Part shown: positions 27,795 to 36,767 of the stretch, piece by piece
Layout: each line of letters begins with the position of its first letter
Numbering within the stretch: position 1 is the first letter of the stretch
Assembly (NCBI RefSeq): GCF_001723305.1
Contig: NZ_LPWF01000007.1
Span: 1 to 42,543, forward strand
DNA length: 42,543 nt
Origin: Methyloceanibacter superfactus
Lineage (GTDB): Bacteria; Pseudomonadota; Alphaproteobacteria; Rhizobiales; Methyloligellaceae
Reading direction: 5' to 3'
The notes under the pieces: model-generated
The model's input: the letters and a program-made list of their open reading frames with translations, nothing else
Database searches by the model: none
Told to the model about the DNA's origin: nothing
Translations under genes and position numbers: made by a program

Positions 27795-28788
27795 ATGAAG
27801 CAGATTCGCGTCGCGCTCGCCGGATTGTGCCTGCCTGTCTTCCTTCTGACCGCGGGCAGCGCGGCGGCGGCCGATAGCGGTTACTCCGTGCAGTATTACG
27901 ACGTCGCCCCGGGCGATCACCCGCACGACGTCGCGCCGGCGCGGACGGCACCGTCTGGTACACGGGCCAGCACAAAGGCGTGCTTGGACGGCTCGATCCC
28001 AAGACGGGCAAGGTGAGCCGCATTCCGCTGGGCGATGGCTCACGACCGCATGGCGTCATCGTCGGGCCGTACGGCAATGCTTGGGTTACCGACGGTGGCT
28101 TGAACGCCATTGTCCGGGTCAATTCGTCCACCGAGCAGGTCAAGGCCTTCCCACTGCCGAAGGCCGGGACCAACGCCAATCTCAATACGGCGGCGTCGAT
28201 ACGGAGGGACGCCTTTGGTTCACCGGGCAGACAGGCATCTATGGCCGGCTCGATCCCAACACCGGCGACATGGACGTGTGGAACGCGCCGAAAGGCATGG
28301 GCCCCTACGGGATCGCCGCGACCCCGGCGGGCGAGATCTACTATGTGTCACTTGCCGGCTCGTTTCTCGGCAAGCCCGATCTGGAGACCGGCGAGACCAC
28401 GGTGATCGAACCCGCGACGAAGGATGCGGGCACGCGGCGGGTGTGGTCGGATTCGATGGGCCGCCTATGGGTGAGCGAGTGGAATGCCGGCAATCTCAGC
28501 CTGTACGACCCGATCGCCAAGATATGGAAGGTCTTCAGGCTGCCGGGGACCGAGCCGCATGCCTATGCCGTCTATGTTGATGATCGCGACATGGTGTGGG
28601 TCAGCGATTTCGGCGCCAACGCCATTTTGCGGTTCGACCCGCAGAGCGAGACGTTCGAGAGCTTTCCAAGCGACCGGGCAGGGGCTGCCGTGCGCCAGAT
28701 GCTGGGCCGGCCTGGGGAGATGTGGGGTGCCGAATCCGGCACGGACCGGCTTGTGGTCATCCGCGCTGCGAAAGAGGCGCAGGACTAA
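27795..28788 (+). CDS. Virginiamycin B lyase-like beta-propeller, two frameshifts
   Basis: A secreted protein of about 330 residues once repaired. A signal peptide (VALAGLCLPVFLLTAGSAAA) is followed by SMP-30/NHL-type propeller repeats: WYTGQHKGVLGRLDPKTG, NAWVTDGGLNAIVRV, LWFTGQTGIYGRLDP, LWVSEWNAGNLSLYDP, VWVSDFGANAILRFDP. Frame changes near 27938 and 28196 (a lost G after GCGCCG, a lost T in GCGTTC) split it into three overlapping frames. The family includes streptogramin B lyases that open the antibiotic ring, but most chromosomal members have unknown substrates, so antibiotic resistance should not be assumed. Confidence 0.87.
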
Positions 28789-28812
28789 TCCCGCGCCTCT
28801 CGCAAATTCAGC

Positions 28813-29136
28813 CTACCACCAGATGGAGACGCCGCCACGGCGCCAGTAGGGCCGATAGCCATAGCCGTAGCCATAATACGGCCGGTAGCCGTAGTAGCCA
28901 TAGCGGGGGCCGCGATAGTAGCGGTAGGGCCGGTAGCCATACCGGGGCCCCCGGTAATAGCGGCCGTATCTGTATTTCTTGTTGTACTTGTACTTCTTCT
29001 TGACCTCGACCAGGTCGGCATTGGTGTGGCTGTAGTTGACCGCAGCCTGAGCGGGCAGGGCGGAAGCCGGCTTGGGGGCCGAAAAGACGAAGACGGCGAG
29101 ACAGGCCGTAAGGGCCGTGATGAGTAATCCGCGCAT
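28813..29136 (-). CDS. Tyr/Gly/Arg-rich secreted protein
   Basis: A 107-residue protein with a signal peptide (LLITALTACLAVFVFSAP, ending ASALPAQA). The mature part is low complexity: a Lys/Tyr block (VKKKYKYNKKYRYGRYY), then repeats of YRGPRYGY and YGYRPYYGYGYGYRPYW. It contains no Cys. GAGG precedes the ATG. Such Y/G/R-rich exported proteins are frequent in rhizobial relatives, without assigned function. The composition suggests an extended surface or matrix protein. Confidence 0.8.
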   Translation of the reverse strand: MRGLLITALTACLAVFVFSAPKPASALPAQAAVNYSHTNADLVEVKKKYKYNKKYRYGRYYRGPRYGYRPYRYYRGPRYGYYGYRPYYGYGYGYRPYWRRGGVSIWW

Positions 29137-29325
29137 GGGCGTTACCTCGCTACGTTGGGGTGAGTTCTTCCTCGGGCTAACCGTAGAAATGGGGTTCGGT
29201 TCCCTGAAAGGGAAGCCCTAAGTGGCTGAGATTGGGCCCAATGCCTTCAGGATTGCCTAACGCCCGGGAGATTCCGGCGGGTCCTTCGAGGCCGCTGAAC
29301 TAAGCCAGAGTTCCAGAACAGACCG

Positions 29326-29553
29326 CTAGGCTAGGACCATAACGGCGACGAAGCCCAGCAAAGCCGCCGCTGCGGTCGGTGCGATCCAGGTCGCAACGGG
29401 CAACGACACGCCGGGCGCTCGCATGTCCGCGGTGATCGGGCGCTGGGAGCCCGCCGCGGCAACTAGCGACGCGGTGTGCTTCGCATGCCATTTGGGTCCG
29501 GGACCGCGCATATAATGCTGCTCCGGGCGATACGCATTTCGGAAACTACCCAC
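29326..29553 (-). CDS. Small protein with C-terminal membrane helix
   Basis: A 75-residue candidate: N-terminal polar part (MGSFRNAYRPEQHYMRGP, then GPKWHAKHTASLV), a single C-terminal helix APTAAAALLGFVAVMVLA, and an abrupt stop. This is the layout of a tail-anchored protein. The start would be GTG at 29553 with GAGGGAG about 4 bases upstream. Composition is plausible but no family is recognised, so I keep moderate confidence. Confidence 0.45.
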   Translation of the reverse strand: MGSFRNAYRPEQHYMRGPGPKWHAKHTASLVAAAGSQRPITADMRAPGVSLPVATWIAPTAAAALLGFVAVMVLA

Positions 29554-29722
29554 TTCACTCCCTCATCCAAGTGAGCCCCTAACTCTCTAAAATTCATACA
29601 AATATGTTGCGAATCCGTATCCGACCGTGGCGAAAGTGAGGATTTTTTGCCGCGGGCGGCGAAGCCTTGAAAGGCACGCTCCGTCCTTGCCGCGACAGGC
29701 GAAACTTGCAACAAACCGCGCC

Positions 29723-31768
29723 ATGCAAAGCCAATGGAACGACGAGACCGCTCGAAGCAAGGTCGAGGCCTATGGCGCCGAAGGCGTCAACGAGGACATC
29801 GCGCTTCGCGTCTACACCACGCGCCTCATCGGAGGTGATCCGCTGCTCGTGCTGCATGGGGGTGGCAACACCTCGGTGAAGACGACCGCCACAGACGATC
29901 TCGGCCAGGAGCACGAGGTCATCGCGGTGAAGGGCTCCGGCGCCGACATGGCCGACATGGAGCCTTGGGGGCTGCCGGCGGTGAAGCTCGGCCCCTTGCG
30001 GGAGCTTCGCGCGCTCGAGGCCTTGAGTGACGAGGCCATGGTCAATGTGCAGCGCCTCAACCTGCTCGACGCCTCGGCGCCGAACCCGTCGGTGGAGACG
30101 CTGCTGCACGCCTTCCTGCCGCATAAATTCGTCGACCATACCCATGCCGCGGCGGTGCTGAGCTTGGTGGATCAGCCCGACGGCGAGGCGCTGGCGCGCG
30201 AGGTCTATGACGGCCGCATGGGGATCGTGCCCTATATCGCGCCGGGCTTCGGCCTGGCCAAGGCGGCGGCCGAGGTGTTCGAGCAGAAGCCCGATGTCGA
30301 GGGGTTGATCCTGCACAAGCACGGCATCTTCACCTTCGGGGAGACGGCGCGCGAAGCTTACGAGCGCATGATCGAGATGGTGTCGCTCGCCGAGGCCCGC
30401 TTGCGCCAGGGCCGCCCCGTCGTGTTCACGAAGGGTGAGGTCGCCGCGCGCCTCGAGACGGCAGCGGAGATCGCGCCGATCCTGCGCGGGGCCTGCGCGG
30501 TCAAGACAGCGGGCGCGGAACCCGTCCGCTTCATCGCCGAGCTGCGTACGGGACCTGAGATCCTCGACTATGTGAACGGCGCCGAGCTCGCCTCCTACAG
30601 CCAGCGCGGCGTGGTGACGCCGGACCACATCATTCGCACCAAGAACAAGCCCTTGGTGGTGCCGGCGCCGGAAGCAGGCAGGCTCGAAGACTTCGTCAGC
30701 GATGTGAAGACGGCGGTCGAGGCATTCGCCGCGGACTATGACGCCTATTTCGCCCGCGAGAACGAGGCGGTCGGCAACACCAAGACGAAGCTCGACGCCA
30801 TGCCGCGCGTGATTCTCGTTCCGGGCGTGGGCCTGTTCGGCCTCGGGCGCACGGCGAAGGATGCGGCCATTGCCGGCGATCTGGCCGAGAACACGGTCAA
30901 GGTGATCACCGAAGCCGAGGCCATCGGCCGCTACGACCCGCTTCCCGAGAGCGATCTGTTCGCGCTCGAATATTGGAGCCTGGAACAGGCCAAGCTGAAG
31001 GGGGCGGTGGTGAAGCCGCTCACCGGGCAGGTAGCCGTGGTGACCGGGGCCGGCGCCATCGGGGCGGCGACGGCGCGGGCGCTCGCGGGCGACGGTGCGG
31101 CTGTCGCGCTGCTCGATATCGATGGCGAGGCGGCGAAGGTTGCAGCCGCCACCGTGAAAGGCCTCGGCCTGCAATGCGACGTCACCAAGCCGGACGACGT
31201 GGCCCGGGCCTTCGCGGCGGTGTGCGAGCGCTTCGGCGGCGTCGACATTCTCGTGTCGAACGCGGGCGCGGCGTGGCAGGGGCGGATTGGCGAGGTCTCC
31301 GACGAGACCTTGCGCAAGAGCTTCGAGCTCAATTTCTTCGCCCATCAGACGGTGGCGCAAGCCGCCGTCCGCATCATGCTCAAGCAGGGCACGGGCGGCG
31401 TGCTCCTGTTCAACATCTCCAAGCAGGCCGTGAACCCGGGCCAGAATTTCGGCCCCTACGGACTGCCCAAGGCGGCGACCATGCTGCTGATGCGCCAATA
31501 CGCCCTCGATTATGGCGCCGACGGCATCCGTTCCAACGGGGTGAATGCCGACCGCATCCGCAGCGGGCTTCTCACCGACGAGATGATCGCGGCGCGGTCC
31601 AAGGCGCGGGGCGTGTCGGAGGCCGATTACATGAGTGGTAACCTGCTCCAGGCCGAGGTCACGGCGGACGACGTGGGCCAGGCGTTCCTGGCGCTCGCCA
31701 AGGCCCGCAAGACCACTGGTCATGTGGAGACCGTGGACGGCGGCAACATCGCCGCCGCGCTCCGCTAG
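29723..31768 (+). CDS. Bifunctional class II aldolase / short-chain dehydrogenase
   Basis: A fusion protein of about 681 residues. The first part is a class II (zinc) aldolase: LVLHGGGNTSVK, VAVKG-type GSGADMA, then the metal ligands in FVDHTHAAAVL and ILHKHGIFTFG. The C-terminal part (from about residue 430) is a Rossmann SDR: VVTGAGAIGAATARALAGDG, LVSNAGAAW, YGLPKAA (Tyr-x3-Lys), and the Ser region. Such fusions are known from rhizobial rhamnose catabolism (RhaD type) and other sugars; the sugar here is unproven. ATG 29723 is preferred because the upstream open stretch is Arg-rich and non-homologous. It lies about 3.3 kb from mtnA. Confidence 0.93.
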   Translation: MQSQWNDETARSKVEAYGAEGVNEDIALRVYTTRLIGGDPLLVLHGGGNTSVKTTATDDLGQEHEVIAVKGSGADMADMEPWGLPAVKLGPLRELRALEALSDEAMVNVQRLNLLDASAPNPSVETLLHAFLPHKFVDHTHAAAVLSLVDQPDGEALAREVYDGRMGIVPYIAPGFGLAKAAAEVFEQKPDVEGLILHKHGIFTFGETAREAYERMIEMVSLAEARLRQGRPVVFTKGEVAARLETAAEIAPILRGACAVKTAGAEPVRFIAELRTGPEILDYVNGAELASYSQRGVVTPDHIIRTKNKPLVVPAPEAGRLEDFVSDVKTAVEAFAADYDAYFARENEAVGNTKTKLDAMPRVILVPGVGLFGLGRTAKDAAIAGDLAENTVKVITEAEAIGRYDPLPESDLFALEYWSLEQAKLKGAVVKPLTGQVAVVTGAGAIGAATARALAGDGAAVALLDIDGEAAKVAAATVKGLGLQCDVTKPDDVARAFAAVCERFGGVDILVSNAGAAWQGRIGEVSDETLRKSFELNFFAHQTVAQAAVRIMLKQGTGGVLLFNISKQAVNPGQNFGPYGLPKAATMLLMRQYALDYGADGIRSNGVNADRIRSGLLTDEMIAARSKARGVSEADYMSGNLLQAEVTADDVGQAFLALAKARKTTGHVETVDGGNIAAALR

Positions 31769-31943
31769 CGCCGTTTCGCGCAAAAGTCCGCGCGGGTGCC
31801 CAAAACAGGCGCGATCCTAAGGGAGTTTTAACCACAAACGGAGAGGCTATGCGCGCATACGCTTGTGTGCGGGAATCACTTGCCTGCGGCTCACACCGCG
31901 CCATCGGGGACGGTCCTGCGCTCTAGATACCGAGAGATTTCAA

Positions 31944-33184
31944 ATGCTTCTCCGCCTGAAAATCACGCTCGCCTTCGCCGCCACGGCGCTCATGGCCGTC
32001 GTTATCTCCATCCTGCTCCAGATTCTGATCCCGAGCCCCGGGGCTGCGGCCTTGCTGGCGTTGATCGTCGGCGGGCGGGCTCGCGCCGGCATCGGATATT
32101 TCTCGGGCGGCGCGCTCGGCAAGTCACTCAGCGACCTCAACAACGTCATCCTCCGCTTCATCAAATGGGACATGGACGGGGTCGTCCCCCACGCTAACCG
32201 CGCCGACGAGATCGGGCGGCATCGCCAAGGCGCTGAAGCCTTCCAGTCCGATGCCATCCGCTGGAGCGAGAGCCATAAGAGCGAGCAGGACAGCCAGATT
32301 CAGGGACGGCTTGCCTCCCAACAGCGGACCGAGGAGCTGATCCATCAGTTCCGCGGATCCATCGCCGGTATTCTCGGCGCCTTCGCCGACAGCGCGCGGA
32401 CCATGGACGAGACGGCGCGGGCCCTGTCGAATGTGGCGACCGACACCAACGAGCGGGTCACCGCCGTGGCATCGGCCTCGGACGAAGCCTCGGCAAACGT
32501 GCAGACCGTGGCCGCCACGGCCGAGGAGTTGGCCGTCTCCGTGGGCGATATCGGCACGCGTGTGTCGACCGCCAGCCGCATCGTCAATCACGTCACCGAG
32601 AACGCCCGCACCGCGAACTTGAAAGTCGAAGGGCTGGCGACGGCGACGCAACGCATCGGCGACGTGGTAAGCCTGATCCAGGACGTCGCCGCGCAGACCA
32701 ATCTGTTGGCGCTGAACGCCACCATCGAGCGGCGCGCGCGGGCGAGGCCGGCCGCGGCTTTGCCGTGGTGGCGAGCGAGGTGAAGACGCTTGCCGACCAG
32801 ACTGCCAAGGCCACCGACGACATCAAGCAGCAGATTGCCGCCATCCAGGCCTCGACCAACGGGGCGGTGGAGGCCATGCAATCCATCGTCACCACCATGG
32901 GAGAAGTGAACACCAACACCCAGGAGATCGCCGGCGCAGTGCAACAGCAATCGGCGGCGACATCGGAGATTTCGCATAGCGTGCGCCAGGCCGCGCGCGG
33001 CACCGAGGACGTGGTGGCGCACATGCCGGGCGTGACCAAGGCGGTGGAGGAGACGAGCCAGTCGGCCACGCAGATGCTCGGGGTCTCCCGCGATCTGTCG
33101 CGCCAGGCTGAGCAGCTCCGCCACACGGTGGAGAACTTCCTGCGCCAGGTGGCGGCGGCCGATGCGCTGAAGCGCGCGAGCTAA
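31944..33184 (+). CDS. Methyl-accepting chemotaxis protein, frameshifted at about 32730
   Basis: A chemoreceptor-type protein of about 413 residues. Two closely spaced N-terminal membrane helices ([29 protein letters not shown]) leave virtually no periplasmic domain. A HAMP-like linker and a long signalling hairpin follow, with the tip [16 protein letters not shown], then [18 protein letters not shown]. The two halves of the tip lie in different frames; a lost G after ATCGAG (about 32729) explains this. A compensated pair near 32216 and 32238 alters the HAMP-like region. It probably senses a cytoplasmic or membrane signal. The terminator follows at 33214. Confidence 0.93.
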
Positions 33185-33213
33185 CCCTCACCGAGCTTTA
33201 GCGCGACGGTTTG

Positions 33214-33238
33214 ATGGCCGGGGTTTCCCGGCCATTTT
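33214..33238 (+). terminator. Rho-independent terminator after the chemoreceptor gene
   Basis: ATGGCCGGG (33214-33222) pairs with CCCGGCCAT (33227-33235) over a four-base loop, followed by TTTT on the plus strand. It lies 30 bases past the chemoreceptor stop. Confidence 0.85.
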
Positions 33239-33302
33239 CGTGTTTGATGCAAACACGGTGACGATGGGCTAGCCTTCGCGCGCACGAGGCAAGGAGGGCA
33301 GC

Positions 33303-34058
33303 TTGGGCCGCATTATCCGCATTTTCTTGTCGGGGGTTCTGGCGCTCCTGCCCATCATGGTCACGGTGATCGTGACCGCCTGGGTCGGTTCGCTGGTGGC
33401 AGGCTATGCCGGCCCCGGCAGCATTATCGGCGACCTCATCACCTCGCTCGGCCTCAATATCTCGGGCTCGTCGACGATCGCCTATTTTCTCGGCCTGGCC
33501 ATCATCCTCGGCTGCATCTTCGTGCTCGGTCTGGCCGTGGAGTCGGGCTTGCGCACGTGGATCTCCAACAGCTTCGATTGGCTGATGTCGCGCATCCCGC
33601 TTATCTCCAATGTCTACGATCTGTCAAAACGCTTCGTCGCCATCGTCGACCGCGGCGGCGACGAGGACAGCTTCAAGTCCATGCAGCCGGTGTGGTGTTT
33701 CTTCGGTGGGGAGGGAAGTGCCGCGGTCCTCGGACTCATGCCGTCGCACGAACCGGTGGAGATCGGCGAGCACAGCTATCTCGCCGTGCTCGTGCCATCG
33801 GCGCCGGTGCCGTTCGGTGGCGCGCTGATCTACGTGCCGTCCGATTGGATCAAGCCGGCGGAAGGCGGCGTGGAGCATCTGATGAATGTCTATGTGTCGA
33901 TGGGCGTGACGCCGCCGGCAGGGATGCCGGCCGGCTGGAAGACGTCTGGAGCAAAGCCAGCGATCGCGGCCCCGGCGGCGGCAAAGACTCCGTCAACGCC
34001 GCGCAAACCACGCGCCAAGAAGCGCCGCCCGCCGCCCATCGGCGAGGACGCGTCCTAG
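33303..34058 (+). CDS. DUF502 membrane protein
   Basis: A 251-residue protein with two membrane segments near the N-terminus (IRIFLSGVLALLPIMVTVIVT; IAYFLGLAIILGCIFVLGL) and a DUF502 domain including SRIPLISNVYDLSKRFV, FGGEGSAAVLGLMPSHEP, and PFGGALIYVPSDWI. The C-terminal tail is Pro/Lys-rich and basic. TTG 33303 is accepted as start because AAGGAGGG (33291-33298) lies four bases before it; the encoded MGRIIRIFLSG matches family N-termini. Function is unknown. Its stop is two bases from the ychF stop. Confidence 0.92.
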   Translation: MGRIIRIFLSGVLALLPIMVTVIVTAWVGSLVAGYAGPGSIIGDLITSLGLNISGSSTIAYFLGLAIILGCIFVLGLAVESGLRTWISNSFDWLMSRIPLISNVYDLSKRFVAIVDRGGDEDSFKSMQPVWCFFGGEGSAAVLGLMPSHEPVEIGEHSYLAVLVPSAPVPFGGALIYVPSDWIKPAEGGVEHLMNVYVSMGVTPPAGMPAGWKTSGAKPAIAAPAAAKTPSTPRKPRAKKRRPPPIGEDAS

Positions 34059-34060
34059 CG

Positions 34061-35158
34061 CTAGGTCGCGAAGCGGAAATGGAGGACGTCGCCGTCCTTC
34101 ACCAGATAGTCCTTGCCCTCGAGGCGGAGCTTGCCTGCGTCGCGCGCGCCCGACTCGCCGCCGAGCCCCACATAGTCGTCGTAGGCGATGGTCTCGGCGC
34201 GGATGAAGCCCTTCTCGAAATCGGTGTGGATGACGCCGGCGGCCTGGGGTGCGCGGGTGCCTTGCGACACCGTCCAGGCCCGAGCCTCTTTCGGGCCGAC
34301 AGTGAAATAGGTGATCAGCTCCAACAGCTTATAGCCCTCGTAGATCAGCCGGTTCAGTCCCGGCTCTGAGAGGCCGAGCTCGGCGAGGTAGGACTTGCGC
34401 TCCTCGGCATCGAGTTCGGCGAGTTCGGACTCGATCTTGGCCGAGATCACCACGCAGCCGGCGCCTTGCTTCGCGGCGTATTCCTCCACGGCGCGTGAAT
34501 AGTCGTTGCCGGTGGCGGCGGATGCTTCGTCGACGTTGCACACATACAGGACCGGCTTCGAGGTGAGCAGCCCGAGCGTGCGGAACAGGGGCCGCTCCTC
34601 GTCGGAAATCTCGGCGAGACGGGCGGGCTTGCCGTCGCGCAGCAGCGGCAGCATGCGTTCCAGCAGCGCCAGCGTCTGCTTCGCTTCCTTGTCCTGGCCG
34701 CGGATCTTCTTCTCAAGCGTCGGCACGCGGCGTTCGAGGCTTTCGAGATCGGCCAGCATAAGCTCGGTCTCGATGGTATCGGCGTCGGCTAGCGGATCGA
34801 CTTTACCTTCGACGTGGATCACGTCTGGATCCTCGAAACAGCGGAGCACATAGGCGATCGCATCGACCTCGCGGATATGGGCGAGGAACTGATTGCCGAG
34901 GCCCTCGCCCTTGGAGGCGCCGCGCACCAAACCGGCGATGTCGACGAAGGTGAGGCGCGTGGGAATTGTCTGCGCCGACTTGGCGATGCCGGCCAGCTTA
35001 ACGAGGCGCGGGTCCGGCACCGGGACGTCGCCGACATTGGGCTCGATGGTGCAGAACGGATAGTTGGCGGCCTGCGCCGCGGCGCTTTCCGTCAGGGCAT
35101 TGAACAGGGTGGACTTGCCGACATTCGGCAGCCCGACGATGCCGCATTTGAATCCCAT
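34061..35158 (-). CDS. ychF: Ribosome-binding ATPase YchF
   Basis: A 365-residue Obg-family protein that prefers ATP and binds ribosomes. P-loop GLPNVGKSTLFNAL near residue 8; the switch region contains AANYPFCTIEPNVGDV; DIAGLVRGASKGEGLGNQFL is diagnostic; the TGS-like C-terminus ends AGKLRLEGKDYLVKDGDVLH. ATG 35158 is chosen because it begins MGFKCGIVGLPN, the family's start. It lies 14 bases after the pth stop, so pth and ychF are probably co-transcribed, as seen in many bacteria. Confidence 0.98.
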   Translation of the reverse strand: MGFKCGIVGLPNVGKSTLFNALTESAAAQAANYPFCTIEPNVGDVPVPDPRLVKLAGIAKSAQTIPTRLTFVDIAGLVRGASKGEGLGNQFLAHIREVDAIAYVLRCFEDPDVIHVEGKVDPLADADTIETELMLADLESLERRVPTLEKKIRGQDKEAKQTLALLERMLPLLRDGKPARLAEISDEERPLFRTLGLLTSKPVLYVCNVDEASAATGNDYSRAVEEYAAKQGAGCVVISAKIESELAELDAEERKSYLAELGLSEPGLNRLIYEGYKLLELITYFTVGPKEARAWTVSQGTRAPQAAGVIHTDFEKGFIRAETIAYDDYVGLGGESGARDAGKLRLEGKDYLVKDGDVLHFRFAT

Positions 35159-35172
35159 GCTTGTTGTTCTTC

Positions 35173-35883
35173 CTATGAGTTGAGCCAGCGGCGGAGCTTG
35201 GCGGCGAGCGCGCCGCCCTCTGCCGGCTTCTCGTCTTTCTCTGTGGGAGCCTCTTTCGGCGGCGCAGGCTTTTTGCTCCTGGGCGGAGCTTTGGTCGTTT
35301 TCGCCTCGGGCTCGCCGCCGAGCGTGCGGTGGGCGATCTGAGATTGAAATTTGTCGTTGGCCCCATCGGCGAGATAGGGGGCCGCGTCGGCGAGGGCCTC
35401 GAGCAAGGGATCGAGCCACTCCTGATCCGCCTTGGTGAAATCGTGCATCACATAGCCGACGACCCGCTCGCGTTGGCCGGGATGGCCGATGCCGATGCGC
35501 ACACGGGCATAGTCGTTGCCGAGATGGGCGGTGAGGGACTTCAACCCGTTATGGCCGGCGACCCCGCCCCCGATCTTCACCCTCAGCTTGCCGGGCGCCA
35601 GGTCGAGCTCGTCGTGGAACACGGCCACGTCGCCCTCATCAAGCTTGTAGAAGCGCACCGCTTCACCCGCGGCGCGGCCTGACTCGTTCATATAGGTCTG
35701 AGGTTTCAGGAGCAGCACCTGCTCGCGCCCCAGCCGGCCTTCGGCGACGAGGCCCGAGAAGCGCTTGCGCCAGGGGGAGAAGTTGTGAGCGGCGGCGATG
35801 GCATCCACCGCCATGAAGCCGACATTGTGACGGTTGAACGCGTATTCCGCCCCCGGATTGCCGAGGCCGACAAAGAGCTTCAT
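35173..35883 (-). CDS. pth: Peptidyl-tRNA hydrolase
   Basis: The enzyme releases peptides from peptidyl-tRNA dropped from ribosomes. Catalytic and binding segments: [20 protein letters not shown] (Asn/His site), [10 protein letters not shown], and [19 protein letters not shown] with HNGLKS. The core ends near residue 190; beyond it is an unusual charged tail of about 45 residues rich in Lys, Pro and Glu ([20 protein letters not shown]). Such tails occur in alphaproteobacterial Pth. rplY is 60 bases upstream, forming rplY-pth-ychF. Confidence 0.97.
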   Translation of the reverse strand: MKLFVGLGNPGAEYAFNRHNVGFMAVDAIAAAHNFSPWRKRFSGLVAEGRLGREQVLLLKPQTYMNESGRAAGEAVRFYKLDEGDVAVFHDELDLAPGKLRVKIGGGVAGHNGLKSLTAHLGNDYARVRIGIGHPGQRERVVGYVMHDFTKADQEWLDPLLEALADAAPYLADGANDKFQSQIAHRTLGGEPEAKTTKAPPRSKKPAPPKEAPTEKDEKPAEGGALAAKLRRWLNS

Positions 35884-35943
35884 CGCGTCATCCCGATCGG
35901 CGGCCTAAAGAAGTAACGGGCTGGTAGGCCCAGAAGAAGCAGA

Positions 35944-36636
35944 TTACTTCTTCTTCTCCTCTTTGGGCTTCTCCTTGTCTGCGGAGGCGCCCTCGGCCTT
36001 GGCTGCAGGCTTCGCTGCGCCGGCCTCGGCTGCTTCCGCCTCGCCCTCTTCCTCGCCGGTGGCCTCTTCGGCCGTGCGGCCGACGATGGTGGCGATGGTG
36101 AAGTCGCGGTCCGGTAATGGCGGGCGTACGCCGTCAGGCATTGGGATCGACGAGATATGGATGCTGTCGCCGATCTCAAGGCCTTTCAGGTCGATCTCGA
36201 AGGCATTGGGGATCTTGTCGGCGGGGCAGCGCACGGGAATATCGTGGCGCACCACGTTGAGGACGCCGCCGCGCTTCAGGCCGGGCGAGATGAGTTCGTT
36301 GAGGAAATGCACCGGCACGTCCACGCTCACCAGCGCCATCCTGCTGAGGCGCATGAAATCCACATGGATGGGGAAGTCGCGTACCGGGTCGAGCTGGACA
36401 TCGCGCGGGATCACGCGGGTCTTGGTGCCGTCCAAGTCAAGCATGAACACGGTGCTCTGGAAGTGGCCGGTCTGGATCTGCTTGGAGATCGCCTTAGACT
36501 CCAGCGCAATGGTCTGGGGCGCCTCGTCGGCGCCATACACGATGCCGGGCAGACGCCCGTCGCGGCGGACCTGGCGCGCGCCGCCCTTGCCGGTGCTCTG
36601 CCTGGCCCATGCCTTGAGTTCGATGGCCTCGGCCAT
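35944..36636 (-). CDS. rplY: Ribosomal protein bL25, long (CTC) form
   Basis: The 5S rRNA-binding large-subunit protein. About 230 residues, so the CTC-type form with an N-terminal bL25 domain (AWARQSTGKGGARQVRRDGR; LPGIVYGADE) and an all-beta C-terminal domain. The tail is Glu/Ala/Lys-rich (EEATGEEEGEAEAAEAGAA) and acidic then basic. ATG 36636 follows GGAGG by six bases; an upstream frame to 36687 crosses the hairpin leader. First gene of the rplY-pth-ychF group. Confidence 0.97.
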   Translation of the reverse strand: MAEAIELKAWARQSTGKGGARQVRRDGRLPGIVYGADEAPQTIALESKAISKQIQTGHFQSTVFMLDLDGTKTRVIPRDVQLDPVRDFPIHVDFMRLSRMALVSVDVPVHFLNELISPGLKRGGVLNVVRHDIPVRCPADKIPNAFEIDLKGLEIGDSIHISSIPMPDGVRPPLPDRDFTIATIVGRTAEEATGEEEGEAEAAEAGAAKPAAKAEGASADKEKPKEEKKK

Positions 36637-36664
36637 GTAAACCTCCAACGTCTGAAATAATGAG

Positions 36665-36718
36665 GGGGCCGGAAACCGGCCCCACAAGGTCGGGCGCGGC
36701 GTCTGAGACCACGCCGCG
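36665..36718 (-). promoter_or_regulatory. Paired hairpins upstream of rplY
   Basis: Two perfect inverted repeats in the leader: an 8-bp stem at 36695-36702 with 36711-36718, and GGGGCCGG (36665-36672) pairing with CCGGCCCC (36676-36683) over a three-base loop. They lie between the panE-like gene and rplY. There is no long T run, so attenuation, autoregulation or a weak terminator of the upstream gene are all possible. Confidence 0.55.
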
Positions 36719-36767
36719 ACACAATTCGAGAGGCTTATAGCCTAAAGGCCGGCGGAATGACAATCGC

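Noticed and set aside
28081..28788. Separate genes in place of one propeller protein
   Set aside because: The three overlapping frames join into one beta-propeller with a signal peptide; restoring two single bases gives a normal protein.
29594..31783. 729-codon minus-strand frame over the aldolase-dehydrogenase
   Set aside because: Shadow of a strongly conserved fusion enzyme; low complexity His/Arg/Gly composition and no motif.
31849..31926. 25-codon frame with GGAGAGG ahead of the chemoreceptor
   Set aside because: Could be a leader peptide, but no stem structures, rare-codon run or conservation can be shown from sequence alone.
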